DNA from: Bacillota bacterium
GTDB taxonomy: Bacteria; Bacillota; Clostridia; Saccharofermentanales; Saccharofermentanaceae
DNA length: 64,000 nucleotides
NCBI GenBank assembly: GCA_023397475.1
Contig: JAEWUD010000047.1
Span: 58,470-122,469, forward strand
Reading direction: 5' to 3'
Numbering within the stretch: position 1 is the stretch's first letter; every line of letters starts with the position of its first letter. Made by a program: the position numbers and the translations under genes. Below the pieces are notes generated by a model. That model saw only the letters and a list, made by a program, of their open reading frames with translations, searched no databases and was not told the origin of the DNA. Positions 33,673 to 41,151 of this stretch are shown here, in pieces.

Positions 33673-33713
33673 ACCCTCTGAGTATGTAGAATTCTCGGAG
33701 GGTTCTTTTTTTC
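33673..33713 (+). terminator. Terminator after the ferredoxin gene
   Basis: ACCCTCTGAG (33673-33682) pairs with CTCGGAGGGT (33694-33703), one G-U pair, 11-base loop, followed by TCTTTTTTTC. Confidence 0.9.
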
Positions 33714-33729
33714 TTCGAAGGGATACCAT

Positions 33730-34542
33730 GTGAACAATTCGGGAAGGGATCTTATTCAAGAAGATGAGACAATCGAGGATCTCGGTCGTTGCGGTTATCG
33801 TCTGATTCAGACCAAGGACGGATTTCGCTTCGGCGAGGACACGGTTTTGCTTGCACATTTTGCCGCAACCATGATTCGCAGACGCAAAGGGATGTCTTAT
33901 GTCCTTGAACTGGGAGCCGGATGCGGGGCCGCAAGTATTTTACTGTCCGCGCGCAGGCCGGATGTCCGGATCGACGGTATTGAATTACCGGGACGAGCCG
34001 CGGATGTTTTCGCGCGAAATATTCGATTGAATCACCTGGAAGATAAGGTCAGATGCTTTGCCGGCGACTTGCGGCAAGCGGAGAAGGAGTATCCCGCCGA
34101 GATTCGCGGGGGCTCGTACCACAGTGTTTTCTGCAATCCTCCGTTCTTCGTTCTCGGCTCGGGTCCTTCCTATACGAACGCCTCCGTGCTGTCCGGCCGG
34201 GCGGCGGCCCGAAGCGAGCAGAACGGCACGATGGATGATTTCATCGCGGCGGCCGGCAGATTCCTCGTGCCCAAGGGCGATCTTATCCTGGTCCAACGGG
34301 CCGGACGGCTGACGGACGTGATAGAGTCGATGATGCGGGCGCGAATTGCTCCGCGTTACATTCGTTTTGTCCACCCGAAGCGTGAAAGCTCCGCGAAGCT
34401 TGTTCTTGTCAGCGGACAGAAACACGCATCTTCAGGAGGACTCCGGATCGTACCGCCGTTGATTCTCTATGAGGATTCACAACGAACGGAAGAGCTTCTG
34501 AGAATATATCTCGAGGAGGATGGTTCATGTTATATCTCGTAG
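33730..34542 (+). CDS. tRNA1(Val) A37 N6-methyltransferase-like protein (YabB/TrmN6)
   Basis: A 270-residue SAM-dependent methyltransferase starting at GTG 33730 (ATG two bases earlier runs straight into a stop). Motifs: LELGAGCGAASILLSAR (SAM-binding loop), DGIELPGRAADVFARN, and the adenine-methylating motif NPPFF in SVFCNPPFFVLGSG. The family modifies A37 of tRNA-Val in E. coli; the clostridial target is inferred. It lies between ricT and rsmI, as yabB does in Bacillus, and overlaps rsmI by 16 bases. Confidence 0.92.
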   Translation: MNNSGRDLIQEDETIEDLGRCGYRLIQTKDGFRFGEDTVLLAHFAATMIRRRKGMSYVLELGAGCGAASILLSARRPDVRIDGIELPGRAADVFARNIRLNHLEDKVRCFAGDLRQAEKEYPAEIRGGSYHSVFCNPPFFVLGSGPSYTNASVLSGRAAARSEQNGTMDDFIAAAGRFLVPKGDLILVQRAGRLTDVIESMMRARIAPRYIRFVHPKRESSAKLVLVSGQKHASSGGLRIVPPLILYEDSQRTEELLRIYLEEDGSCYIS

Positions 34543-35363
34543 GCACACCGATCGGAAACTTGTCGGATCTCTCGCCGCGTGCCAAAGATACACTGAATGA
34601 AGTGGATCTTATCGCATGCGAGGATACCAGACGATCCGGTCTGCTTCTGGCGGCCTTCGGCATCAAGAAACCGTTGATCAGTTATCATGAACACAACCGT
34701 TCTTCGCGCGGTCAACTTCTTCTTCGTCATCTTCTGGAAGGAAAGAACATCGCATTGGTATCCGACGCGGGGATGCCGTGTATCAGTGATCCAGGCAGTG
34801 ATCTGGTGAATTTATGTGTCGATAATAATATTCCTGTCGAAGTGATTCCCGGCCCCGTCGCCGCGATCGCCGCACTTGTTCTTTCCGGATTGGACTCGAG
34901 GCGATTCCTGTTTGAAGGCTTTCTCCCCCCGGATGGTCGCGAGCGTAAAGAACGCATCGCACAACTCGCGGAGAACCGTTGTACGAGCATTCTTTATGAA
35001 GCTCCGCATCGTATCGTGAGAACCCTGGGAGATCTTGCGAAAGCCGGTCTCAACGACAGACGGGTCGCCATATGCCGTGAACTGACGAAGCGCTATGAAG
35101 AAGTGCTTCGGATGTCGGTCGCAGAGGCTCTTTTGCACTTCTCTGAGCAGCCGCCGCGAGGGGAATTCGTTCTGGTGATCGATGCTTGTACGAGTAATAT
35201 TTCATCGGAACGCATGGAGATCCCGGAGGAATCAAAGGCAGAACGAGTATCGCAACTGCAGGAGAATGGACTTCCGACGAAAGAAATGGCCGGTATTCTG
35301 GCCAAAGAGTGGGGGATTACCAAAAAAGAAGCCTATTCTTTTATCATAAAAATGATAAACTGA
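34527..35363 (+). CDS. rsmI: 16S rRNA (cytidine1402-2'-O)-methyltransferase
   Basis: A 278-residue tetrapyrrole-methylase-fold enzyme. Signatures: LYLVGTPIGNLSDLSPRA, ACEDTRRSGLLL, YHEHNR, LVSDAGMPCISDPG and the later ILYEAPHRIVRTL followed by RELTKRYEE. It methylates the ribose of C1402 in the ribosomal P site. A short C-terminal extension with a helical domain (LPTKEMAGILAKEWGITKKEAY) is normal. GAGGAGG lies a few bases before the ATG inside the end of the upstream gene. Confidence 0.96.
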   Translation: MLYLVGTPIGNLSDLSPRAKDTLNEVDLIACEDTRRSGLLLAAFGIKKPLISYHEHNRSSRGQLLLRHLLEGKNIALVSDAGMPCISDPGSDLVNLCVDNNIPVEVIPGPVAAIAALVLSGLDSRRFLFEGFLPPDGRERKERIAQLAENRCTSILYEAPHRIVRTLGDLAKAGLNDRRVAICRELTKRYEEVLRMSVAEALLHFSEQPPRGEFVLVIDACTSNISSERMEIPEESKAERVSQLQENGLPTKEMAGILAKEWGITKKEAYSFIIKMIN

Positions 35364-35401
35364 TTTCAGTTGGATTTTTGGTTTATCGGGGTGACAGGAG
35401 C

Positions 35402-37519
35402 ATGGAGAACATAAGGACCGCGAAGGTGGAAGTAAACCCACCCTCGCCGTTGATCTGTGTGGGGAATACGCCGCAGATCGACACGGACGATTACACGACA
35501 GATCAGAGCGACAGAATCCATTCACTGATTCTGCATTTCGATGCGGTGAGGGATGTATGTGTTTTCAACGCGTCATTTCAGCGCGTTCTTCTTTTGACAG
35601 ACAATACGTTGACAGATGCTTCGCAGAACATTTTTTCCTATCTCCATCCGGAGGATACGGAGAATTTCCGCAACGAAATTCTCGGACATGTAACGTCGTG
35701 TGAATTGCCGGCGGATCGTGTTTATCGATTTGTTCGTGCCGATGATGTCGAGCTTTGGTTGCGGATTTCGCGCATGACCATCGAGACTTCGGAGAATCAG
35801 ATCCGAAGCGTGACGGTTGTATTCGCGAATGATTCCGACAGGAGAATGAAGGAGTTGACGCGTGACTCGATTCTTGACGGTGCGGCTACGGTTTCATTCG
35901 TTGCCGACATAACCAAGGACGAGATTATTTTCTCCGAAAACCTTCGAGAGATTCTGCCGGACGCTCAACTAACCTACGGCGGACATATCATGGAAACGGT
36001 CGCGCAATATGTTTTCGAGGAGGACCTTCGCAATGTCCTGGAGCCGATCAGCGAAGTAATCGCCGGAGACAAGGAACGCTACGCTTGTGAGTTCCGTATT
36101 CGACGCGGCAATGAATATGTTTGGATTGCCCTGCGCGGTAAGATCTGTACCGATCCTGTATCAAAGCATCGAATTCTTGTCGGTTCCCTGATGAACCTGG
36201 ACGATATGCGGAATTATAAGAAGTTTGCCGAGGAGTACATCAACCGTCATAAGGTCACACTTCTTCCGGGACGAACAACATTGATCGACGCCACGGAGAA
36301 AGTCTTATGCGATCGCAACGTCTTCTCGGCGGCGGTTATTCTGGCGGATATTCTCTCCTTTCAGAAGTTGAATGATCGATTTGGACGTGAAGCGGGAAAC
36401 CATGTTCTCAAGGCTTTTGCGCGTCATCTTCATGCCGCCTTGCCGAGCGGCGCGGAACTTTATCATATGTCCGGCGATACCTTCGCAATTCTTTGGCCAC
36501 ACGCGTCGCGTATGCAGGTGGACAGATTCATGCAATATACAATCGAGGCCGGCACCGTCCCGGTTGACGTCGGAACCGACTCCGTCGACATATCCTTCGT
36601 GATGAGCGGCGCTCTCTATCCCTCGTGCGGAAGCCGGGCGGCGGAACTTGTGGAGAACGCGGAAATCACGTTGCATAAGATCAAGAAGACGCGCAAACAA
36701 CCGTACGCACTGTACTCCTCAGAGGATAAACTCGAGATTACGGAACAGCTGGATTTCGAACTGCAGATTACCCGGTCCCTGCGGAACACGAATGAGAATT
36801 TCCTTTTGTATTTTCAGCCGCTCTTCTCGCCGGGGGACGGCCGCCTGCTCGGAGCCGAGGCGCTCCTGCGCTGGATCGCTCCGAATCGCGAGATTATGAC
36901 GCCGCAGAAGGTGATCGAGGGACTGATGTCCACGGGAAACATCCGCCTCGTCAGCGCTTTTGTTCTCGACCTTGGCATCGCGCGATGCCGGGAGTGGATC
37001 GATGCCGGTGTCGGCGACGATTTCCAGATGCATATCAATATTACGGCGGATGACCTGATGCATGCCGGCTTTGCCGACGAGGTTCTGCTTCTGCTTGATC
37101 GCTATAATCTTCACGCGAAAAACCTCATGCTCGAGATTACCGAGACGTCGCTCATGAAGAATCTCGCGGTATGCCGGTCGAATATTGTTCGGCTTCGGGC
37201 GAAAGGCGTGCGTTTCTCTCTCGACGATTTCGGAAGCGGGTATTCGTCCCTCAATTGTCTTCGTGAATTGCCGGTCGATGAAGTGAAGATCGATCGGGTT
37301 TTCCTAGAAAATGTCCAGAAAGATCGTTACAACCATTCGTTTGTCTCTGTCATTGTCATCTTGGCGCATAGCATTTCGGCAAAAGTGTGTATCGAAGGTG
37401 TTGAGAGCAAAGAGCAGGCCGATGCGGTACGCAAGTTGAAGCCGGATCTCTTCCAGGGATTCTTCTTCGGTCATCCGTTGCCGCCGAAGCTTTTCGAGGA
37501 GCGCTTCATCGCTTCCTAA
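35402..37519 (+). CDS. Cyclic di-GMP phosphodiesterase with degenerate GGDEF domain
   Basis: A 705-residue soluble protein from ATG 35402 after GACAGGAG; the longer frame overlaps rsmI. Two PAS-like segments (about residues 40-150 and 170-280) lead to a GGDEF-fold domain in which GGDEF is replaced by SGDTF, so cyclase activity is unlikely. The EAL domain keeps its catalytic set: EALLRW, N in MHINITADD, EITETSL, DDFGSGYSSL, VKIDRVF, EGVESKEQ and QGFFFG. It should hydrolyse cyclic di-GMP, with the PAS and GGDEF-like parts acting as sensors. It is inserted between rsmI and metG. Confidence 0.93.
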   Translation: MENIRTAKVEVNPPSPLICVGNTPQIDTDDYTTDQSDRIHSLILHFDAVRDVCVFNASFQRVLLLTDNTLTDASQNIFSYLHPEDTENFRNEILGHVTSCELPADRVYRFVRADDVELWLRISRMTIETSENQIRSVTVVFANDSDRRMKELTRDSILDGAATVSFVADITKDEIIFSENLREILPDAQLTYGGHIMETVAQYVFEEDLRNVLEPISEVIAGDKERYACEFRIRRGNEYVWIALRGKICTDPVSKHRILVGSLMNLDDMRNYKKFAEEYINRHKVTLLPGRTTLIDATEKVLCDRNVFSAAVILADILSFQKLNDRFGREAGNHVLKAFARHLHAALPSGAELYHMSGDTFAILWPHASRMQVDRFMQYTIEAGTVPVDVGTDSVDISFVMSGALYPSCGSRAAELVENAEITLHKIKKTRKQPYALYSSEDKLEITEQLDFELQITRSLRNTNENFLLYFQPLFSPGDGRLLGAEALLRWIAPNREIMTPQKVIEGLMSTGNIRLVSAFVLDLGIARCREWIDAGVGDDFQMHINITADDLMHAGFADEVLLLLDRYNLHAKNLMLEITETSLMKNLAVCRSNIVRLRAKGVRFSLDDFGSGYSSLNCLRELPVDEVKIDRVFLENVQKDRYNHSFVSVIVILAHSISAKVCIEGVESKEQADAVRKLKPDLFQGFFFGHPLPPKLFEERFIAS

Positions 37520-37648
37520 TTGTTTGTGTTCTGCGTGTATAACGAAATGCTCGCTCGACAAGAAGATTGGTCGTAAAGTTTTTTCACTACATAAAGCGTG
37601 TCCGCTATATAACCGTCCGCCGGAGTAAAGCAATCTGCGGGGGGGCAT

Positions 37649-37677
37649 TTGTAAATCTGTTCCCGATTCGCTATAAT
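37649..37677 (+). promoter_or_regulatory. Promoter of metG
   Basis: TTGTAA (37649-37654) and TATAAT (37672-37677) are 17 bases apart. The 195-base gap before metG holds this promoter and a G-rich run (37639-37645), and nothing else that I recognise. Confidence 0.8.
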
Positions 37678-37715
37678 TACGGGATGTCCACACACGTTCC
37701 AAGGGGGATGAAATC

Positions 37716-39698
37716 ATGACCGAAAAGAAGACCTACTACATCACAACGCCGATCTATTACCCGTCGGGCAATCCGCACATCGGACATTGTTATACGACGG
37801 TCGCCTGTGACTGCCTTGCGAGGTACAAGCGAATGCGCGGATTTGACGTGATGTTTCTTACGGGAACGGATGAACATGGACAGAAGATTGAGAAGAAGGC
37901 GATCGAGGCCGGCGTAACTCCGCAGGAGTATGTCGACGTTATCGTTACAAACTTCAAGAAACTATGGTCGAGAATCGGTATTACGTATGACCGCTTTATC
38001 CGTACAACGGACGACTATCATGTGGAATCGGTGCAGCATATTTTCAAGGAACTCTACGATAAGGGATATATTTACAAGGGCGAGTATTCCGGGAAGTATT
38101 GCACCCAGGACGAAGCTTTCTGGACGGAGAGCCAGCTGGTGAACGGAAAATGCCCCGAGTGCGGGCGCGATGTCGTCGACGCGAAGGAGGAAGCATACTT
38201 CTTTAAGCTTTCCGCCTTTGCCGAGCGGTTGGAGAAACTTCTGACGGATCCGGAGCGATGCTTTCTCGAGCCGGCCTCGCGTGTCAATGAGATGGTTAAT
38301 AACTTCATAAAGCCCGGTCTCGAGGATCTCTGTGTATCCCGTACAAGCTTCACCTGGGGAGTTCCCGTAACCTTCGATGACAGACATGTTGTATATGTCT
38401 GGATCGATGCCTTGTCGAATTATATCACGGCACTTGGTTACGGAAACCATGCCTTTGATGATTACTCGAAATACTGGCCAGCGGATGTTCACGTCATGGC
38501 GAAGGAGATCGTGCGCTTTCACTCGATCATATGGCCGGCTGTTCTGATGGCTCTCGATGTCCCGCTCCCGAAAAAGATCTACGGACACGGTTGGATCACG
38601 TTCAACGGAACGAAGATGGGCAAATCAACCGGTAACGTTATTGATCCGTTTATCCTCGCGGACCGATATGGCGTCGATGCGCTTCGATATCATCTTCTGC
38701 GCGAAATGCAATTCGGATCGGATTGTGCGTTCTCGAATGAGATGATGATCACACGCATAAACAGCGATCTGGCAAACGATCTCGGCAACCTCGTTTCACG
38801 TACGGTTGCGATGGTGACGAAGTACTTCGGCGGCACGCTGCCGGAGACCCGGGAAGCCGGTGAGCCCGACATGGATCTTGCGGCAATGCTTCGTGACCTC
38901 ATACCGATTGTCGAAGAGAATTACGAGTCCTTCCATTTCTCCGTGGCTTTGTCAGAAATCATCCGCGTCGTTTCCCGCGCCAACAAATACATCGATGAGA
39001 CAACCCCCTGGATTCTCGCCAAGGATCCTGACCGCAAGGCGCGTCTCGCAACGGTTCTGTACAATCTGTTGGAAACAATCCGTGTCGCGGCTACGCTTCT
39101 TACTCCGGTAATGCCGGAGTCGATGCCGGAGGTCCTCCGTCAGATCGGAGCGATGCCGGTTGCGTCCTGGGAAGAAGCCAGAGACGTCGGCTTGTTGCGC
39201 GCGGATGTCACCGTCGCGCCCGGAAACGTCCTGTTTCCTCGCATCGAGTTGGAGAAGGAGATGGAGTATCTGAACGCGATTCTCGCTCCTAACGCCACAC
39301 AGGAGCCCGTCAAAGAGGCGACAGCGGAGGTGCCGCCCGCAAGTACGGACAAGAAAGAAGTTACCGTTAAACCGGAGATCACATATGACGACTTTGCCAA
39401 GCTTGACTTGAAGGTTGCCCGCGTTCTCTCGTGCGAGCGTGTTCCGAAGTCAGATAAGCTTCTGATGTTCACATTAGACGACGGTATGGGAGGACGAACG
39501 GTGCTCTCGGGTATCGCAGAGTATTACCAACCGGAGGAACTCATAGGCAGGAATGTCATTTTGATCGCCAACCTCGCGAAAAGAAAAATCCGCGGCATCG
39601 AATCACAAGGAATGTTACTTTGTGCCGACACGCCGGATGGCGGTTGCCGACTGCTGTCGGTTGAAGATCTGTGTCTTCCGGGTGCTTCAGTATCATGA
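37716..39698 (+). CDS. metG: Methionyl-tRNA synthetase
   Basis: A 660-residue class I synthetase. HIGH is in SGNPHIGHCYTT, KMSKS appears as KMGKSTGN, and the zinc knuckle includes CPECGRD. The anticodon-binding helices follow, and after a linker the C-terminal tRNA-binding domain (YDDFAKLDLKVARVLSCERV, then SDKLLMFTLDDG) promotes dimerisation. It charges initiator and elongator tRNA-Met. AAGGGGGATG lies upstream of the ATG. The stop overlaps tatD by 4 bases. Confidence 0.97.
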   Translation: MTEKKTYYITTPIYYPSGNPHIGHCYTTVACDCLARYKRMRGFDVMFLTGTDEHGQKIEKKAIEAGVTPQEYVDVIVTNFKKLWSRIGITYDRFIRTTDDYHVESVQHIFKELYDKGYIYKGEYSGKYCTQDEAFWTESQLVNGKCPECGRDVVDAKEEAYFFKLSAFAERLEKLLTDPERCFLEPASRVNEMVNNFIKPGLEDLCVSRTSFTWGVPVTFDDRHVVYVWIDALSNYITALGYGNHAFDDYSKYWPADVHVMAKEIVRFHSIIWPAVLMALDVPLPKKIYGHGWITFNGTKMGKSTGNVIDPFILADRYGVDALRYHLLREMQFGSDCAFSNEMMITRINSDLANDLGNLVSRTVAMVTKYFGGTLPETREAGEPDMDLAAMLRDLIPIVEENYESFHFSVALSEIIRVVSRANKYIDETTPWILAKDPDRKARLATVLYNLLETIRVAATLLTPVMPESMPEVLRQIGAMPVASWEEARDVGLLRADVTVAPGNVLFPRIELEKEMEYLNAILAPNATQEPVKEATAEVPPASTDKKEVTVKPEITYDDFAKLDLKVARVLSCERVPKSDKLLMFTLDDGMGGRTVLSGIAEYYQPEELIGRNVILIANLAKRKIRGIESQGMLLCADTPDGGCRLLSVEDLCLPGASVS

Positions 39699-40507
39699 CG
39701 GGACTTTTCGAGACACATGCCCATCTGACGGATGAGCGATATAGAGAGGATCTTTCCGATGTCCTCGATCGCGCGGTGAAATCAGGTGTTTCGCACCTCA
39801 TAGTTGCGAGCGCGGATATCGAGGAGAGTGACCGGGCGGTTCGCCTGGTCGCCGAAACGAAGGTCGAGGGGATTGAGCTCTACGCGATGGTTGGAGTCCA
39901 TCCTCACAGTGCCTCCGAATATGATGACACTGCCGAATCGATTCTTCGTGATCATTTGTCGAATGCCCGGGAACGGCGGATCGTCGCCCTCGGCGAGATC
40001 GGCCTTGATTATCACTATGACCTTTCTCCGCGGGATGTACAGAGAGAAGTCTTCCGCCGCCAGCTCGCTTTAGCCTTTGCGATGGATCTTCCTATCGTTC
40101 TTCACGAACGTGAGGCCACGGCGGATACGCTCGAGATCCTGCGTGATTTCTCGATGCGTGGCCAGCTCCGCAAAGTTCCCGGTGTGTGCCATTGTTTCTC
40201 CGGCAGTGAAGAATCCGCGGCAATCCTCTTGGCTCTCGGATTCTATCTGGGTTTCGACGGTCCGATTACCTTCAAGAATGCCCGAAAATCACCTGACGTC
40301 ATCCGCATGACACCCGTCGACCGTCTTCTCACCGAGACGGATTGTCCGTATCTGACGCCGGAGCCGTTTCGTGGCAAGAGGAATGAACCGTCCTATGTTT
40401 CCTATATCGTCGCGAAAATGGCCGAGTTCAAGGGGATACAACCGGAAGAAATGGCTCGGATATCCGCGGAGAATGCATTTCGTCTGTTCTTTTCTTCGGG
40501 CAAATAA
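39695..40507 (+). CDS. tatD: TatD-family metal-dependent hydrolase (YabD)
   Basis: A 270-residue TIM-barrel hydrolase beginning at ATG 39695, overlapping the metG stop (ATGA). Metal-binding motifs: ETHAHLTDERY, GEIGLDYHYD, LHEREATADTLEIL, CHCFSGSEES and LTETDCPYLTPEPFRGKRNEP. TatD proteins have 3'-5' exonuclease or deoxyribonuclease activity on damaged DNA and RNA. The metG-tatD pair is conserved in Firmicutes. Confidence 0.94.
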   Translation: MTGLFETHAHLTDERYREDLSDVLDRAVKSGVSHLIVASADIEESDRAVRLVAETKVEGIELYAMVGVHPHSASEYDDTAESILRDHLSNARERRIVALGEIGLDYHYDLSPRDVQREVFRRQLALAFAMDLPIVLHEREATADTLEILRDFSMRGQLRKVPGVCHCFSGSEESAAILLALGFYLGFDGPITFKNARKSPDVIRMTPVDRLLTETDCPYLTPEPFRGKRNEPSYVSYIVAKMAEFKGIQPEEMARISAENAFRLFFSSGK

Positions 40508-40603
40508 CTGCCGGACAATCATATTATTTCGTGATTTGTGATGGAGGAAAACCACGAGAATTGATCATCGCAAAAATCGCTGTAAACAACCTTGCAAAAC
40601 CTG

Positions 40604-40632
40604 TTGACAAGAGATTCTGGATCAAGTATACT
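40604..40632 (+). promoter_or_regulatory. Strong promoter of the tRNA cluster
   Basis: Consensus TTGACA (40604-40609) and TATACT (40627-40632) are exactly 17 bases apart. Transcription from about 40640 would cover the three tRNA genes that follow. Confidence 0.92.
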
Positions 40633-40671
40633 TCCTATTGCGCTCCGGGATGAGCGCTCCAGTAAAAGTTC

Positions 40672-40747
40672 GGGAGCATAGCTCAGCTGGGAGAGCATCT
40701 GCCTTACAAGCAGAGGGTCACAGGTTCGAGCCCTGTTGTTCCCACCA
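40672..40747 (+). tRNA. tRNA-Val (UAC anticodon)
   Basis: A 76-base cloverleaf: acceptor GGGAGCA/TGTTCCC (one G-U), D arm GCTC/GAGC, anticodon stem TCTGC/GCAGA with loop CTTACAA, T arm ACAGG/CCTGT, discriminator A and encoded CCA. First of three tRNAs in one operon. Confidence 0.97.
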
Positions 40748-40751
40748 TAAT

Positions 40752-40828
40752 GGCGCAGTAGTTCAGTTGGTTAGAATGCCAGCCTGTCACGCTGGAGGTC
40801 GAGGGTTCGAGCCCCTTCTGCGTCGCCA
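40752..40828 (+). tRNA. tRNA-Asp (GUC anticodon)
   Basis: A 77-base cloverleaf: acceptor GGCGCAG/CTGCGTC, anticodon stem CCAGC/GCTGG with loop CTGTCAC, T arm GAGGG/CCCTT with loop TTCGAGC, discriminator G (an identity base of tRNA-Asp) and encoded CCA. Four bases after tRNA-Val. Confidence 0.97.
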
Positions 40829-40861
40829 TAACGAACGGTCCACCCGGACCGTTTGTTATAT

Positions 40862-40937
40862 GCCCAGATAGCTCAGTCGGTAGAGCAGGGGACTGAAAAT
40901 CCCCGTGTCGTTGGTTCGATTCCGACTCTGGGCACCA
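40862..40937 (+). tRNA. tRNA-Phe (GAA anticodon)
   Basis: A 76-base cloverleaf: acceptor GCCCAGA/TCTGGGC, D arm GCTC/GAGC, anticodon stem GGGGA/TCCCC with loop CTGAAAA, T arm GTTGG/CCGAC with loop TTCGATT, discriminator A and encoded CCA. Last of the cluster. Confidence 0.97.
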
Positions 40938-40941
40938 GAAA

Positions 40942-40975
40942 GGCCGTGATTATTCGTAATCACGGTCTTTTAATT
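40942..40975 (+). terminator. Terminator of the tRNA cluster
   Basis: GGCCGTGATTA pairs with TAATCACGGTC around TTCG, a stable tetraloop hairpin, followed by TTTTAATTTTT. Confidence 0.92.
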
Positions 40976-41151
40976 TTTCCTATACATGCGCCGGGCTCGT
41001 CTATCCTATTTCCCGTTTTTCACAAGAAGAGCACACTTGTATGATCAAGTATTCATGATATTGCCATCATGGCGAACTATCCATTTCAGTGGCGAATGAT
41101 GTATAATAGTGCTCTAGCTTTTTGAACACATCGTTTGGAGGAATAAACATC

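Noticed and set aside
40976..41151. Mn2+ (yybP-ykoY) riboswitch before the P-type ATPase
   Set aside because: The conserved loops of that riboswitch are not present; only a short GCCATCATGGC palindrome and a TATAAT are seen.
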